The position numbers and the translations under genes are program-made. The notes beneath the pieces are model-generated. The model ran no database searches and was not told where the DNA came from. It saw nothing but the letters and a program-made list of their open reading frames with translations. From Aquificaceae bacterium UBA2488 (lineage in GTDB: Bacteria; Aquificota; Aquificia; Aquificales; Aquificaceae), in assembly GCA_002341805.1 (NCBI GenBank), contig DDOS01000084.1, positions 1 to 17,047 on the forward strand: a DNA stretch of 17,047 nt, read 5' to 3'. Of the stretch, positions 6,618 through 16,903 are shown in pieces. Position 1 is the first letter of the stretch. Each line of letters begins with the position of its first letter.

Positions 6618-6932
6618 GATAAGATAGACGGATATAGGATTAAACAAGTTATAGGAGTTGTCTATGGGACTTCTATAAAAAATAGGAGTTTTCTTGGAAA
6701 CTTATTAAGTGGCATGAAGTCCGTCGTTGGTGGTAAGCAACAAGAATACATCGATATGACTAATCAAGTAAGAGAAGAATCGTTACAAATTATGGTAGAA
6801 GATGCGGTATTGAAAAATGCTAATGCAGTAATCGGAGTGAGATTTACTGTAAGTGAAGTTATACTTGGTGGTATACCAATGGAAGAGGTTACTGCATACG
6901 GAACCGCTGTTATACTTGAAAATGAGGGTTGA
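6588..6932 (+). CDS. YbjQ/UPF0145-family protein with an IS-derived start
   Basis: 114 residues. From residue 12 the sequence IDGYRIKQVIGVVYGTSI, then LLSGMKSVVGGK, REESLQIMVEDA, NANAVIGVRF, VTAYGTAVIL is a textbook YbjQ/UPF0145 (DUF74) protein, a small pentamer-forming family of unclear function, sometimes linked to metals. Family members begin close to this point with a short strand. Here the first ten codons, MIYTNFWDSL, including the ATG at 6588, lie in the right terminal repeat of the IS256-like element, so the element supplies the start codon and a new N-terminus. The upstream ribosome site is weak (TTAGAAG). The domain is otherwise full length and probably folds. Convergent with alr; 103 bp between them shows nothing distinct. 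Confidence 0.85.
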   Translation: MIYTNFWDSLDKIDGYRIKQVIGVVYGTSIKNRSFLGNLLSGMKSVVGGKQQEYIDMTNQVREESLQIMVEDAVLKNANAVIGVRFTVSEVILGGIPMEEVTAYGTAVILENEG

Positions 6933-7035
6933 GCTACATTTGGCATTGTTTGCCTATTCTCCTTAATATCTTTATAAAGTGGTTGATACAAGAAAGGACA
7001 TAGTAAATTTTGTGTGAGAGAGGATGTGGATTGGA

Positions 7036-8061
7036 TTATAGTAAAATTCTTTTCACCCTCTTGCCTATCCTACACATAAGTTCGTAAGGTATTGTTTTCA
7101 GAAGTTTTGAGGCTTTAGAAAAGGTTTGATTCTCATTTACAAAATAAGCGGTATCTCCTATTTTTATGTCAATGCTTTGAGGGATTTCCGCCATAGTCAT
7201 ATCCATTGTGATAGCCCCCACTATGGGAAGTTTTTGGCTTTTAAAATCAAAAAACCATCTATTGGAAAGCTGTTTGGGAACACCGTCCGCATAACCCATG
7301 GCTATCACACCTATGAGGGTATCGTCTTTCGGTATGGTATAACTCCCACCATAAGATATTTTTTGACCTTTCTTAAAAGCCTTTAAAGAGACAAGCCTTG
7401 CTCCAAACCTGTATATGGGTTTTATTTTTGGTATAAATTCTTCATAAGGTTTTTCTCCATAAAGGGCAAGTCCAATTCGCACAGAAGTAGTAAAATCTAT
7501 ATCGTATAAAAGCCCTGCCGAGCTTTGTATGTGTATTTCCATATTTTTGTTTAGGGCTTTTAATATAGATTTAAATTTATTTATTTGATAAATACTATAT
7601 TCTTTATCAAGAGGTGATGCCAAGTGGGTCATAATACCTTTTAGACGAGGGCTAGACATATCTGGTGGGTCAAAAAATCCAAGCCTTCCCATACCCGTAT
7701 CTATTTTTAAATGAAAGTCCAAATCTTCATTTCTTATAAATGCATATTGATAATCAGAAGATATCACAGGTGTTATATTGTATTCTTTAAAATAGGATAT
7801 CTCGTCTTTGTATAAAAACCCCCCAAGCACCAAGATGGGTTTTTTAATACCGCTATCCCTAAGTTCTATAGCCTCTTCTAAACATGCCACTGCAAAAGCT
7901 CTTATCTTAGGATGACGCTCTAACACTGAGGATACTTCTATACTTCCCATACCATAGGCATTTGCTTTTACCACTGCTATTATAGGTTTTTTGGCATAGT
8001 TGTATATCTCATTTACATTGTTTATAATATGTTCTTTTAAAATCTCTAAAAATACTCTCAT
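7036..8061 (-). CDS. alr: Alanine racemase
   Basis: PLP enzyme that interconverts L- and D-alanine for peptidoglycan, in the cytoplasm. 341 residues, slightly short for the family (usually 360-390). The PLP lysine is Lys32 in AVVKANAYGMG; the second catalytic base is Tyr237 in KISYGGSYT; other signatures are KIDTGMGRLGF, RIGLALYG, GVIAMGYADG and VGAITMDM. The start ATG at 8061 overlaps the stop of the upstream small secreted gene by 4 bp (ATGA), indicating translational coupling. It forms an operon with lpxI and that gene. Confidence 0.95.
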   Translation of the reverse strand: MRVFLEILKEHIINNVNEIYNYAKKPIIAVVKANAYGMGSIEVSSVLERHPKIRAFAVACLEEAIELRDSGIKKPILVLGGFLYKDEISYFKEYNITPVISSDYQYAFIRNEDLDFHLKIDTGMGRLGFFDPPDMSSPRLKGIMTHLASPLDKEYSIYQINKFKSILKALNKNMEIHIQSSAGLLYDIDFTTSVRIGLALYGEKPYEEFIPKIKPIYRFGARLVSLKAFKKGQKISYGGSYTIPKDDTLIGVIAMGYADGVPKQLSNRWFFDFKSQKLPIVGAITMDMTMAEIPQSIDIKIGDTAYFVNENQTFSKASKLLKTIPYELMCRIGKRVKRILL

Positions 8062-8351
8062 TTTACCAACTTACACATATTTACAAAAGTGTTTACCCCA
8101 AAATGAGACAAATCTTTGTTAAGACCACCAGTCTTGCAAGCCATAATGCATGTATCTATAAAAAGTTTTGTGCTTTTAGAATAAGAATTAACGATTTTAT
8201 TTATCTCAGTGCCAAAATCATCGCAATTACCCCCTTTAACACCAAAGTTTGCACAAGCATCCAAAAACACTTCATACACATCGCATCTATCAAGTCCAAA
8301 GGACATATTTAACAATATTAAAAGCCCAATAAAGATTTTACTCATACGCAT
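8058..8351 (-). CDS. Small six-cysteine secreted protein, unknown function
   Basis: About 97 residues. AAGGAAGG lies 11 nt before the ATG at 8351, which begins MRMSKIFIGLLILLNMSFG, a clear signal peptide; a start at 8345 is also possible. A longer reading from 8378 would only add residues overlapping lpxI before the signal peptide and is unlikely. The mature peptide has six cysteines (DRC, DAC, GNC, DTC, MAC, NMC), enough for three disulfides, and looks helical. No family recognised. It overlaps lpxI upstream by about 14 bp and alr downstream by 4 bp, so it is locked into an envelope operon and is likely expressed with it. A periplasmic role is inferred. Confidence 0.7.
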   Translation of the reverse strand: MRMSKIFIGLLILLNMSFGLDRCDVYEVFLDACANFGVKGGNCDDFGTEINKIVNSYSKSTKLFIDTCIMACKTGGLNKDLSHFGVNTFVNMCKLVK

Positions 8352-9117
8352 AGATACATATACCTTCCTTAGTGGCATTTTTTAAAAACCTTTCCTTTTC
8401 AAGGACATAGACCTTATTCTTTTGAATGGCCAACACGCTGGCTTTTGCTTTGGATGCCACATCAAGAGTCCTAATGCCCACTGTAGGCACATCTATCCTA
8501 AAATCCTGATTTTTTCTGGCAGATTTTATAATAATACTACCTTTTCCTATTATTTTAAAAGCCCTCAATACGGTCTCATCGGTGCCTTCCATTGCCTCTA
8601 TGGCTACCACAGCTTTTTGCTTTACCACAACAGTCTGGCCTATATCAAGGGTGGCTACTTCTTTGGCAATGTTTACTCCAAACTCTATATCCTCTAAATC
8701 CTCCTTAGAAGGGCTTATCCCGTTTAAAACACCAGTTTTTTTTATGAGCAGATCCTCTAAGTAAGGTCTTGGGTCTATAAAGTTAAATCCTTCTTTTTCT
8801 AAAAGCTTCATGAAGGCTTTTATAATGGTGGCTGGTTTCTTATCTTTTAAAGAAGCCAATATAGATATGGCTCTTATATCGTAGTTTCTTGGATTTAACG
8901 CTAATTTATGCTCAAATTTTCCAAGCATTACAATACCATCTGGTTTTTGAGCTTTTATTATATCAATGAGCTTTGAAATCTTGCCCACAGATAAAACAAC
9001 ATCGGATTTTATGGTGGTGATATCTTTTGCACCTATTACAAACACATCATCATTTTTAGTATTTTTTACAAAAACCTCTGGAAGCTCACCAGCACCTGCT
9101 ATAAGAACTATTTTCAT
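8338..9117 (-). CDS. lpxI: UDP-2,3-diacylglucosamine pyrophosphatase LpxI
   Basis: Hydrolyses UDP-2,3-diacylglucosamine to lipid X and UMP, the step done by LpxH in enterobacteria, in lipid A synthesis. 259 residues, matching the LpxI/DUF1009 family (usually 260-290). Motifs: IAGAGELPEVF at the N-terminus, DGIVMLGKFEH (60-70), AIEAMEGTDETVLRA (172-186) and VPTVGIRTLDVASKAKAS (210-227). It implies an outer membrane with lipid A. First gene of the lpxI–secreted protein–alr operon. Upstream, TATAAT at 9131-9126 stands 8 nt before the ATG without a Shine-Dalgarno. Confidence 0.92.
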   Translation of the reverse strand: MKIVLIAGAGELPEVFVKNTKNDDVFVIGAKDITTIKSDVVLSVGKISKLIDIIKAQKPDGIVMLGKFEHKLALNPRNYDIRAISILASLKDKKPATIIKAFMKLLEKEGFNFIDPRPYLEDLLIKKTGVLNGISPSKEDLEDIEFGVNIAKEVATLDIGQTVVVKQKAVVAIEAMEGTDETVLRAFKIIGKGSIIIKSARKNQDFRIDVPTVGIRTLDVASKAKASVLAIQKNKVYVLEKERFLKNATKEGICIYAYE

Positions 9118-9125
9118 TCTTATAT

Positions 9126-9131
9126 ATTATA
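9126..9131 (-). promoter_or_regulatory. -10 box of lpxI, suggesting a leaderless mRNA
   Basis: TATAAT (minus strand) with 8 nt to the ATG at 9117. A start site 6-8 nt below the box would fall at or just before the ATG. No ribosome site and no convincing -35 are seen. Confidence 0.55.
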
Positions 9132-9173
9132 ACCTAAACTTCTGATTAATTTTTTATTTCACTCACAACACTA

Positions 9174-9200
9174 TTGACATGTCATTATTTTTTATATTAT
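9174..9200 (+). promoter_or_regulatory. Promoter of the AAA/PD-(D/E)XK pseudogene
   Basis: TTGACA at 9174-9179 is a perfect -35; TATATT or TATTAT (9193-9200) follows after 13-15 nt, closer than the ideal 17, and ends 4-6 nt before the ATG at 9205. TGACATGTCA at 9175-9184 is a perfect 10-bp palindrome over the -35, a possible operator. Confidence 0.5.
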
Positions 9201-9204
9201 AGAC

Positions 9205-9961
9205 ATGAAAACATTGCCTATAGGTATATCAAGTTTGGAAAAGATAAGAGCAAAGGACTACTATTATGTAGATAAAACTCACTTTGTAGAAAAACTTGGT
9301 AAAGATGGATATTATTTTCTCTCTCGTCCAAGACGATTTGGTAAATTAGTGTTTGTGGATACCCTAAAACAAGCTTTTCTTGGCAAAAAAGATTTATTTA
9401 AAGGCTATATTTATATGATAACTGGAATTGGGATAAAGTTTATCCTGTAGTTATCTTACCTATCCTAACAAAGAGGTTAGACTGGCATTAAATGATTATC
9501 TTTTATACTACATTACAAAGGAAGCTCCAGAAAAAGACTTACTTTTAAATGACCTTGAAATAAGTATAGAAAATAACAATATAGAAAAATTAGAATCTAT
9601 CCTAAAATCTCTATTTGCAGGTATAGCCTACACTTGGCTTTCTAACAACAACATATCAGAATACGAAGGCTTTTATGCCTCTGCGGTATATAGCTTCTTA
9701 ACAGCCTCTGGATTTAATATCATGCCAGAAGATATCACCAACAAAGGAAGAATTGATTTAAGCATTGTGTACAAAGATAAAGTTATCATATTAGAGTTTA
9801 AAGTGGTAGAAGATACAAAAGAACAAAAAGCACTAAATCAGATAAAAGAAAAAAGATACTATGAAAAGTATATAGGTAAATATCAAGAGATATACCTTGT
9901 GGGTATAGAGTTTAGTAAAAAAGAGAGAAATGTAGTAAATTTTGAGTGGGAAAGAATATAA
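9205..9961 (+). pseudogene. AAA-ATPase-like/PD-(D/E)XK (DUF1703) protein, deleted and frameshifted
   Basis: The N-terminus LPIGISSLEKIRAKDYYYVDKT and SRPRRFGK mark the AAA-ATPase-like (PF09820) family, and the end, GRIDLSIVYKDKVIILEFKVV, is its PD-(D/E)XK nuclease-like domain (PF08011) with Asp and Glu-X-Lys in place. Members are normally about 500-560 residues; here only about 250 codons remain. The Walker A Ser is replaced (GKL for GKS). Near 9405 the frame shifts (GLYIYDNWNWDKVYPV continues in +1), and about 9450 jumps straight to YPNKEVRLALNDYLL, so most of the ATPase domain, some 300 residues, is deleted. From about 9449 the frame is open to the TAA at 9961. Members of this family multiply in thermophile genomes; function is poorly known. 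Certainly non-functional as an ATPase; the C-terminal domain could still be made from ATG 9722. Confidence 0.85.
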
Positions 9962-10090
9962 ACACTATCTCAAGAGTGTGAATCACTTTATATAAGGGAG
10001 TTTATAAGTAAAGAGTTTATAGTATAAGAATAATCATATAGTAAATTGGAAATTAAGGTTTAGAGTATATAGTTTTATTGACTTTTATGA

Positions 10091-10101
10091 TATAATATAA
10101 T
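10091..10101 (+). promoter_or_regulatory. -10 region of the rimP operon, likely leaderless
   Basis: Two overlapping TATAAT boxes (10091-10096, 10096-10101) stand 6 and 1 nt before the ATG at 10103. TTGACT at 10078 is only 7 or 12 nt upstream, too near to be the -35. No Shine-Dalgarno. Confidence 0.5.
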
Positions 10102-10102
10102 T

Positions 10103-10570
10103 ATGATAGATGGTAAAAAAATCGCCAGCAGTGTTAAAGAGTTGGTAAAACCTATTGCAGAAAATTTAGGGCTTAGATTGTTTGATGTGGAGTTTAAGCC
10201 CGAAAATGGATGGGTTTTAAGAGTGATTGTGGATAAAATTGGGGGGGTTAGCATAGATGATTGTGAAGAATTATCCAAAAGAATAAGTGCTCTTCTTGAT
10301 GTGGAAGATATCATATCTGTTAGATATTTTTTGGAAGTAAGCTCTCCAGGTCTAACCAGAGAATTGAAAGAACCATGGCATTATGAATTTTTTAAAGATA
10401 GATATGTGAGGGTTTATCTTAAACAAAAGATAGAAGATAAATTAGAATACACTGGATACATAAAAGATATAAAAGATAACACCTTGGTTTTAACCAATAC
10501 AGAAGGAGAAAGCTTAAACATAGATTTATCCAATATATCAAAAGCAAAATTGGAAGTGGAAAAATGGTAA
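10103..10570 (+). CDS. rimP: Ribosome maturation factor RimP
   Basis: Assists late 30S subunit assembly. 155 residues, the usual length. The signature FLEVSSPGLTREL (76-88) is diagnostic; an N-terminal alpha/beta domain with VDKIGGVSIDDCEELSKRIS and a C-terminal SH3-like domain (VRVYLKQK...YTGYIKDI) are both present. First gene of a four-gene operon; its last 7 bp overlap nusA, the common rimP-nusA order. infB, often next, is absent here. Confidence 0.95.
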   Translation: MIDGKKIASSVKELVKPIAENLGLRLFDVEFKPENGWVLRVIVDKIGGVSIDDCEELSKRISALLDVEDIISVRYFLEVSSPGLTRELKEPWHYEFFKDRYVRVYLKQKIEDKLEYTGYIKDIKDNTLVLTNTEGESLNIDLSNISKAKLEVEKW

Positions 10571-11523
10571 AAAACATTAAAAAACTAATAGAATCTGTGG
10601 CAAAAGAAAAAGATATACCTGCAAAAGTGGTGGAGAGAGCTTTAAAAAATGCTATAGCCTATGGACTTAAAAAAGAAAAGCATTTGAAGGGTAAAGTATA
10701 CGTTGAGTTTGACGAAGATACCGATAGCATAAATGCATATATGGGTTCTATAAGGTTAGATATTTCACCAGAGGATTTAAATCGTATAGCCGCTTATGCT
10801 GCCAAGGAAGAGTTTTTAAAAGAGATAGAATCCGCCGAAAAAGAAAAAGGATTTTTAGAGTATATATCCCAAGAAGGTAACATTGTACATGGAATCGTGA
10901 GAGAGGTAAAACAAGACGGCACTGCCATAGTAGATTTAGGTCTTATAGATGCAGAACTTCCACCAAAAGAACAAATTCCCAAAGAAAGCTTTAAGAAAAA
11001 CGATAAGTTAAAGGCTCTTTTATTATCTGTTCAAAAGCAAAAAAACAAACCAACGCTTATACTTTCTCGTACTCATCCCAAATTTTTGAGAAAGCTATTA
11101 GAAACAGAAGTATCTGAAGTATCAGAGGGGCTTGTGAAGATAATATCTTTAGCCAGAGAACCAGGTGAAAGAGCAAAGGTGCTTGTGGATACAGAGGATA
11201 AAAAAATAGATCCAGTGGGTGTTATCATAGGCGTGAAAGGTTCTAAAATAAATCCTATATCCAAAGAGCTTGCAGGAGAACATATAGATGTGGTAAGATA
11301 CACCCAAGATAAGAAAAAACTCATAGAAGCTCTTTTCTTCCCAGCTAAGATTTTACATATTACAGAATCTAAGGATCAGATAGAAGTATGTGTAGAAAAA
11401 AGCCAAATATCCTTAGCCATAGGCAAGAAAGGCATAAACACAAAATTGGCTTACAAAATCATAGGTAAGCATATAGATGTGCTATCAAAAGAAGATTGCG
11501 AAAGACTAAATAAGATAAAATGA
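10564..11523 (+). CDS. nusA: Transcription termination/antitermination factor NusA, short form
   Basis: Binds RNA polymerase and nascent RNA, modulating pausing, termination and antitermination. 319 residues in order: N-terminal RNAP-binding domain (1-100), S1 domain (about 103-165, GNIVHGIVREVKQDGTAIVDLG), KH1 with GVKG (223-226) and KH2 with GKKG (287-290). The C-terminal acidic repeats of enterobacterial NusA are absent, as in many thermophiles. KH2 reads GKKGINTKLA rather than the usual GxxGQN. Starts within rimP and ends overlapping the next start by 4 bp (ATGA), so the operon is translationally coupled. Confidence 0.95.
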   Translation: MVKNIKKLIESVAKEKDIPAKVVERALKNAIAYGLKKEKHLKGKVYVEFDEDTDSINAYMGSIRLDISPEDLNRIAAYAAKEEFLKEIESAEKEKGFLEYISQEGNIVHGIVREVKQDGTAIVDLGLIDAELPPKEQIPKESFKKNDKLKALLLSVQKQKNKPTLILSRTHPKFLRKLLETEVSEVSEGLVKIISLAREPGERAKVLVDTEDKKIDPVGVIIGVKGSKINPISKELAGEHIDVVRYTQDKKKLIEALFFPAKILHITESKDQIEVCVEKSQISLAIGKKGINTKLAYKIIGKHIDVLSKEDCERLNKIK

Positions 11524-12752
11524 TTTTAAATATAGAAAAACTTGTGCATACTGGCTATGGCTTAGCAAGAAAGGGTAAAGTTTATTTTGTGCCTCTTGTA
11601 ATACCAGGAGAAACCGTAGAAGTTTCTGAAATATCATCCAAGAAAGATTATTCTATAGCAAAACCAGAGAAAATCTTAGAAAAAAGTCCTCACCGCATAG
11701 AAGCACCTTGTCCATACTTTGGAGTGTGTGGAGGATGCCAATTTCAGCATATAGAATATGACGAACAGTTAAACCAAAAAAAGCAGATTCTAAAAGAGAC
11801 TTTTCAAAAAATTGCCAAGATGGATATAGATATAAAAGATGCTTTATCGGATGAGCCTTATTTTTATAGAAACAAGGCAAAATTTAGCGTGAAAGATGGT
11901 GCTGTAGGTTTTTTGGATTTTAATAATAAATTTATAAAGATAGATAGTTGTATGATTTTATCAAAAGCCATAAACGAGAAAATAGGCTTTCTAAACGAAC
12001 TTGCAAAACACTTTAACCCAAATTGGATACACATATTTTATTCTTCTTATGCAAAAGAGTTCCTTGTAAAATTTTCTTCTAACTTATTTATATCCAAAGA
12101 AAAGCTTAAGAAGTTTAAAGAATATCTCACTCCAAAAGATATCGTAAGCATATCCTTGGTAAAAGATGACCCTGAAAACAGCATCATATTTTCTGTGGGA
12201 AATACATTCATTTTTATTGAGCTTTTAGAAACAAAATATAGAATTAGTGTAAATAGTTTTTTCCAAACAAACCTTGGACTCACCCAGAAGCTTTTAAGCG
12301 TATTACCCACACATCCTTACCAAAGAGTTTTAGATGATTTTGGGGGTGTTGGGCTTTTTGGATTACATTTGGCAAAATATGCAAAGCTTGTGGAAATATC
12401 AGATAAGAGCAAAAGCTCTTCCAACGATGCTGAATACTCAGCCAAACTAAACAGATTCACCAACGTGAGCGTTTACAATCAAAGCAGTTTTATATTTTTA
12501 AAGAAAAGTCTCACCAAACCCACCAATTTACTCGTATTAGATCCACCCCGCACAGGACTAACAAAAGATGAGATAAATCTTATACTTCTTGGCAAACCAG
12601 AGCATATTTGGTACATATCCTGTGAACCTTCTTCTTTGGCAAGAGATATATCTATGCTCTCCAAAAGCTATAAAATAAAGGAAGTGTATCTGCTTGACAT
12701 GTTCCCCCAAACTTACCACATAGAAACCTTTGTGAAGTTAGAGTATGAGTGA
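11520..12752 (+). CDS. rlmD: RlmD/TrmA-family 23S rRNA (uracil-5-)-methyltransferase
   Basis: SAM-dependent uridine C5 methyltransferase. 410 residues: an N-terminal TRAM-like RNA-binding domain (1-55), iron-sulfur cysteines Cys64, Cys70 and Cys73 (PCPYFGVCGGCQFQH) with Cys144 as likely fourth ligand, then a Rossmann domain. Catalytic Cys368 lies in WYISCEPSSLARD, DPPRTG at 341-346, and Glu402 in PQTYHIETFVKLE is the likely general base. The SAM loop reads LDDFGGVGLFGL where most members have DLYCGxG. The exact target (U1939, U747 or another) cannot be told from sequence, so the symbol is family-level. Overlaps nusA by 4 bp and murA by 8 bp. Confidence 0.85.
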   Translation: MILNIEKLVHTGYGLARKGKVYFVPLVIPGETVEVSEISSKKDYSIAKPEKILEKSPHRIEAPCPYFGVCGGCQFQHIEYDEQLNQKKQILKETFQKIAKMDIDIKDALSDEPYFYRNKAKFSVKDGAVGFLDFNNKFIKIDSCMILSKAINEKIGFLNELAKHFNPNWIHIFYSSYAKEFLVKFSSNLFISKEKLKKFKEYLTPKDIVSISLVKDDPENSIIFSVGNTFIFIELLETKYRISVNSFFQTNLGLTQKLLSVLPTHPYQRVLDDFGGVGLFGLHLAKYAKLVEISDKSKSSSNDAEYSAKLNRFTNVSVYNQSSFIFLKKSLTKPTNLLVLDPPRTGLTKDEINLILLGKPEHIWYISCEPSSLARDISMLSKSYKIKEVYLLDMFPQTYHIETFVKLEYE

Positions 12753-14007
12753 AGAATATTTATATATAGAAACATCTAAACATCTGGAAGGTACGTTAGA
12801 GGTCTCTGGCTCTAAAAATGCCACGCTTCCTTTGATGGCAGCCACTATATTAACAGATGAGCTTTGTGTTATAAGAAATGTTCCAGATTTACTGGATATA
12901 AAACACATGAAAGAGCTTCTTAGCCACATGGGTAAAAATGTTTATCAAGAAAATGATGTTTTATATATAGAAGGTTCTATTAAAAGCTTAGAAACCAAAG
13001 AAGACATCGTCAGAAAAATGAGAGCTTCTGTTTTGGTGATGGGTCCTCTTTTGGCTAAATATAAAAAAGCAAAAATATCTATGCCAGGTGGATGCTCCAT
13101 CGGTGTAAGGCCCATAGATCAGCATTTAAAGGCTGCGGAGCGTACAGGATTTTTTGCAAATTTAGAGCATGGGTTTATAGAGCTTGAAGCCAAAGAGCTA
13201 AAGCCTATAGATTTTACCTTTGATGTTATAACGGTAACAGGCACCGAAAACGTCCTTTGTATGTTAAGCACCATAGAGCAAGAATCTACATTAAAAAATG
13301 TAGCCTTAGAGCCAGAAGTGATAAATCTTATAGACGCTCTTAAGTTAATGGGTGTAAAGATAGAATTAGATGAAGAAAATAGAACAATTTATCTGAAAGG
13401 TTTAAGTTCCTTGGAAGGTTTTGATATAAAAGCAATACCAGATAGAATAGAAGCAGGTACTTTTATGGTGCTTTCTTTTGCCACTGGTTCAAGGCTAAAA
13501 ATTACCAATCTAAACATACATCATCTTAACAGCATTATATCAAACCTAGAACTCTCTGGAGCTATTGTAAATATAATAAATGATAACACTATAGAAGTTT
13601 ATCCTAAAAGCCATGAAATAAAACCTATTAGCATAAGCACCCAAGAATATCCAGGATTTCCCACAGATATGCAAGCCCAGTTTATGAGTTTGTTATCCAT
13701 AGCAAACGGCCAATCCATCATAGTGGAAAACATATTTGAAAACAGGTTTCAACATGCCCAAGAGCTCATCCGCATGGGCGCAGATATCAGCATACATTCA
13801 AAAACCGCTTATATAAAAGGTGTATCAAAACTTAGCGGTGCAGAGGTGTTTTCTACAGATTTAAGAGCCTCTGCGGGCTTGGTGATAGCAGGTCTTATGG
13901 CTGAGGGAAGCTCTATCATAAGAAACATCCATCATTTGGATAGAGGCTATGACCATATAGAACTCAAACTCCAAAAAGTAGGCGCTAAGATAAAACGTCT
14001 ATCCTAA
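12745..14007 (+). CDS. murA: UDP-N-acetylglucosamine 1-carboxyvinyltransferase MurA
   Basis: Transfers enolpyruvate from PEP to UDP-GlcNAc, the first committed step of peptidoglycan synthesis, in the cytoplasm. 420 residues, the normal length. SGSKNATLPLMAA carries Lys24 and Asn25; the catalytic loop PGGCSIGVRPID has Cys117, the residue attacked by fosfomycin (Asp here would give resistance); PGFPTDMQAQF has Asp308; LDRGYDHI has the PEP-binding Arg400. Starts 8 bp inside rlmD, so is probably coupled. A weak AT-only stem downstream (14015-14058) is not a convincing terminator. Confidence 0.96.
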   Translation: MSEEYLYIETSKHLEGTLEVSGSKNATLPLMAATILTDELCVIRNVPDLLDIKHMKELLSHMGKNVYQENDVLYIEGSIKSLETKEDIVRKMRASVLVMGPLLAKYKKAKISMPGGCSIGVRPIDQHLKAAERTGFFANLEHGFIELEAKELKPIDFTFDVITVTGTENVLCMLSTIEQESTLKNVALEPEVINLIDALKLMGVKIELDEENRTIYLKGLSSLEGFDIKAIPDRIEAGTFMVLSFATGSRLKITNLNIHHLNSIISNLELSGAIVNIINDNTIEVYPKSHEIKPISISTQEYPGFPTDMQAQFMSLLSIANGQSIIVENIFENRFQHAQELIRMGADISIHSKTAYIKGVSKLSGAEVFSTDLRASAGLVIAGLMAEGSSIIRNIHHLDRGYDHIELKLQKVGAKIKRLS

Positions 14008-14133
14008 CAATATACTAATAAACGCATTACAAAGGTTTTGTTCTTGAGTTTTTATTAGAAAAATAAAACATAAAAGATTTGTATTATGATATATATAATT
14101 ATTGGACTTTATAAAAAATTTATCATTTGACTG

Positions 14134-14139
14134 TATAAT
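14134..14139 (+). promoter_or_regulatory. -10 box of the sulfotransferase, likely leaderless
   Basis: TATAAT preceded by TG, 7 nt before ATG 14147. TTGACT directly before it is too near to serve as -35. No ribosome site. This supports the ATG at 14147 rather than the TTG at 14102 as start. Confidence 0.55.
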
Positions 14140-14146
14140 CATTACA

Positions 14147-16745
<2,599 letters not shown>

Positions 16746-16752
16746 TTATATG

Positions 16753-16758
16753 ATTATA
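16753..16758 (-). promoter_or_regulatory. -10 box of sat/cysC, likely leaderless
   Basis: TATAAT on the minus strand, 7 nt before the ATG at 16745; no ribosome site between. No clear -35 at the usual distance. Confidence 0.55.
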
Positions 16759-16890
16759 CCATAAAAACTTGTTTGAGATTTTTAGTTCTTTTTAAAAGCC
16801 AAAAACATTAGCATTCTCTATGCCAATCCAAAATTAGATTATATATAGAAGTATTTGGCAATCTTTATGAAATCTTTATAAGTTTTTATT

Positions 16891-16896
16891 TATAAT
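16891..16896 (+). promoter_or_regulatory. -10 box of the glycosyltransferase gene, likely leaderless
   Basis: TATAAT with 7 nt (ATTTTTT) before an in-frame GTG at 16904. The matching geometry helps to choose this GTG over a TTG at 16925. Confidence 0.5.
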
Positions 16897-16903
16897 ATTT
16901 TTT

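Noticed and set aside
6302-6625. Target-site duplication around the 308-bp element
   Set aside because: The 8-9 bp on each side (ending AATAGCT; starting GATAAGAT) do not match.
8352-8378. Longer start of the small secreted protein (MPLRKVYVS...)
   Set aside because: It would put nine extra residues before the signal peptide, lies wholly in lpxI and ignores the AAGGAAGG ribosome site.
10078-10096. TTGACT as the -35 of the rimP promoter
   Set aside because: Only 7 or 12 nt separate it from the TATAAT boxes, far from the usual 16-18.
14008-14060. Intrinsic terminator after murA
   Set aside because: The CTAATAAA/TTTATTAG stem is all A/T apart from one pair, has a 28-nt loop, and no T-run follows.
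14102-14146. TTG start of the sulfotransferase
   Set aside because: The -10 box at 14134-14139 lies inside this extension, and the family's PAPS loop normally starts within the first ten residues.
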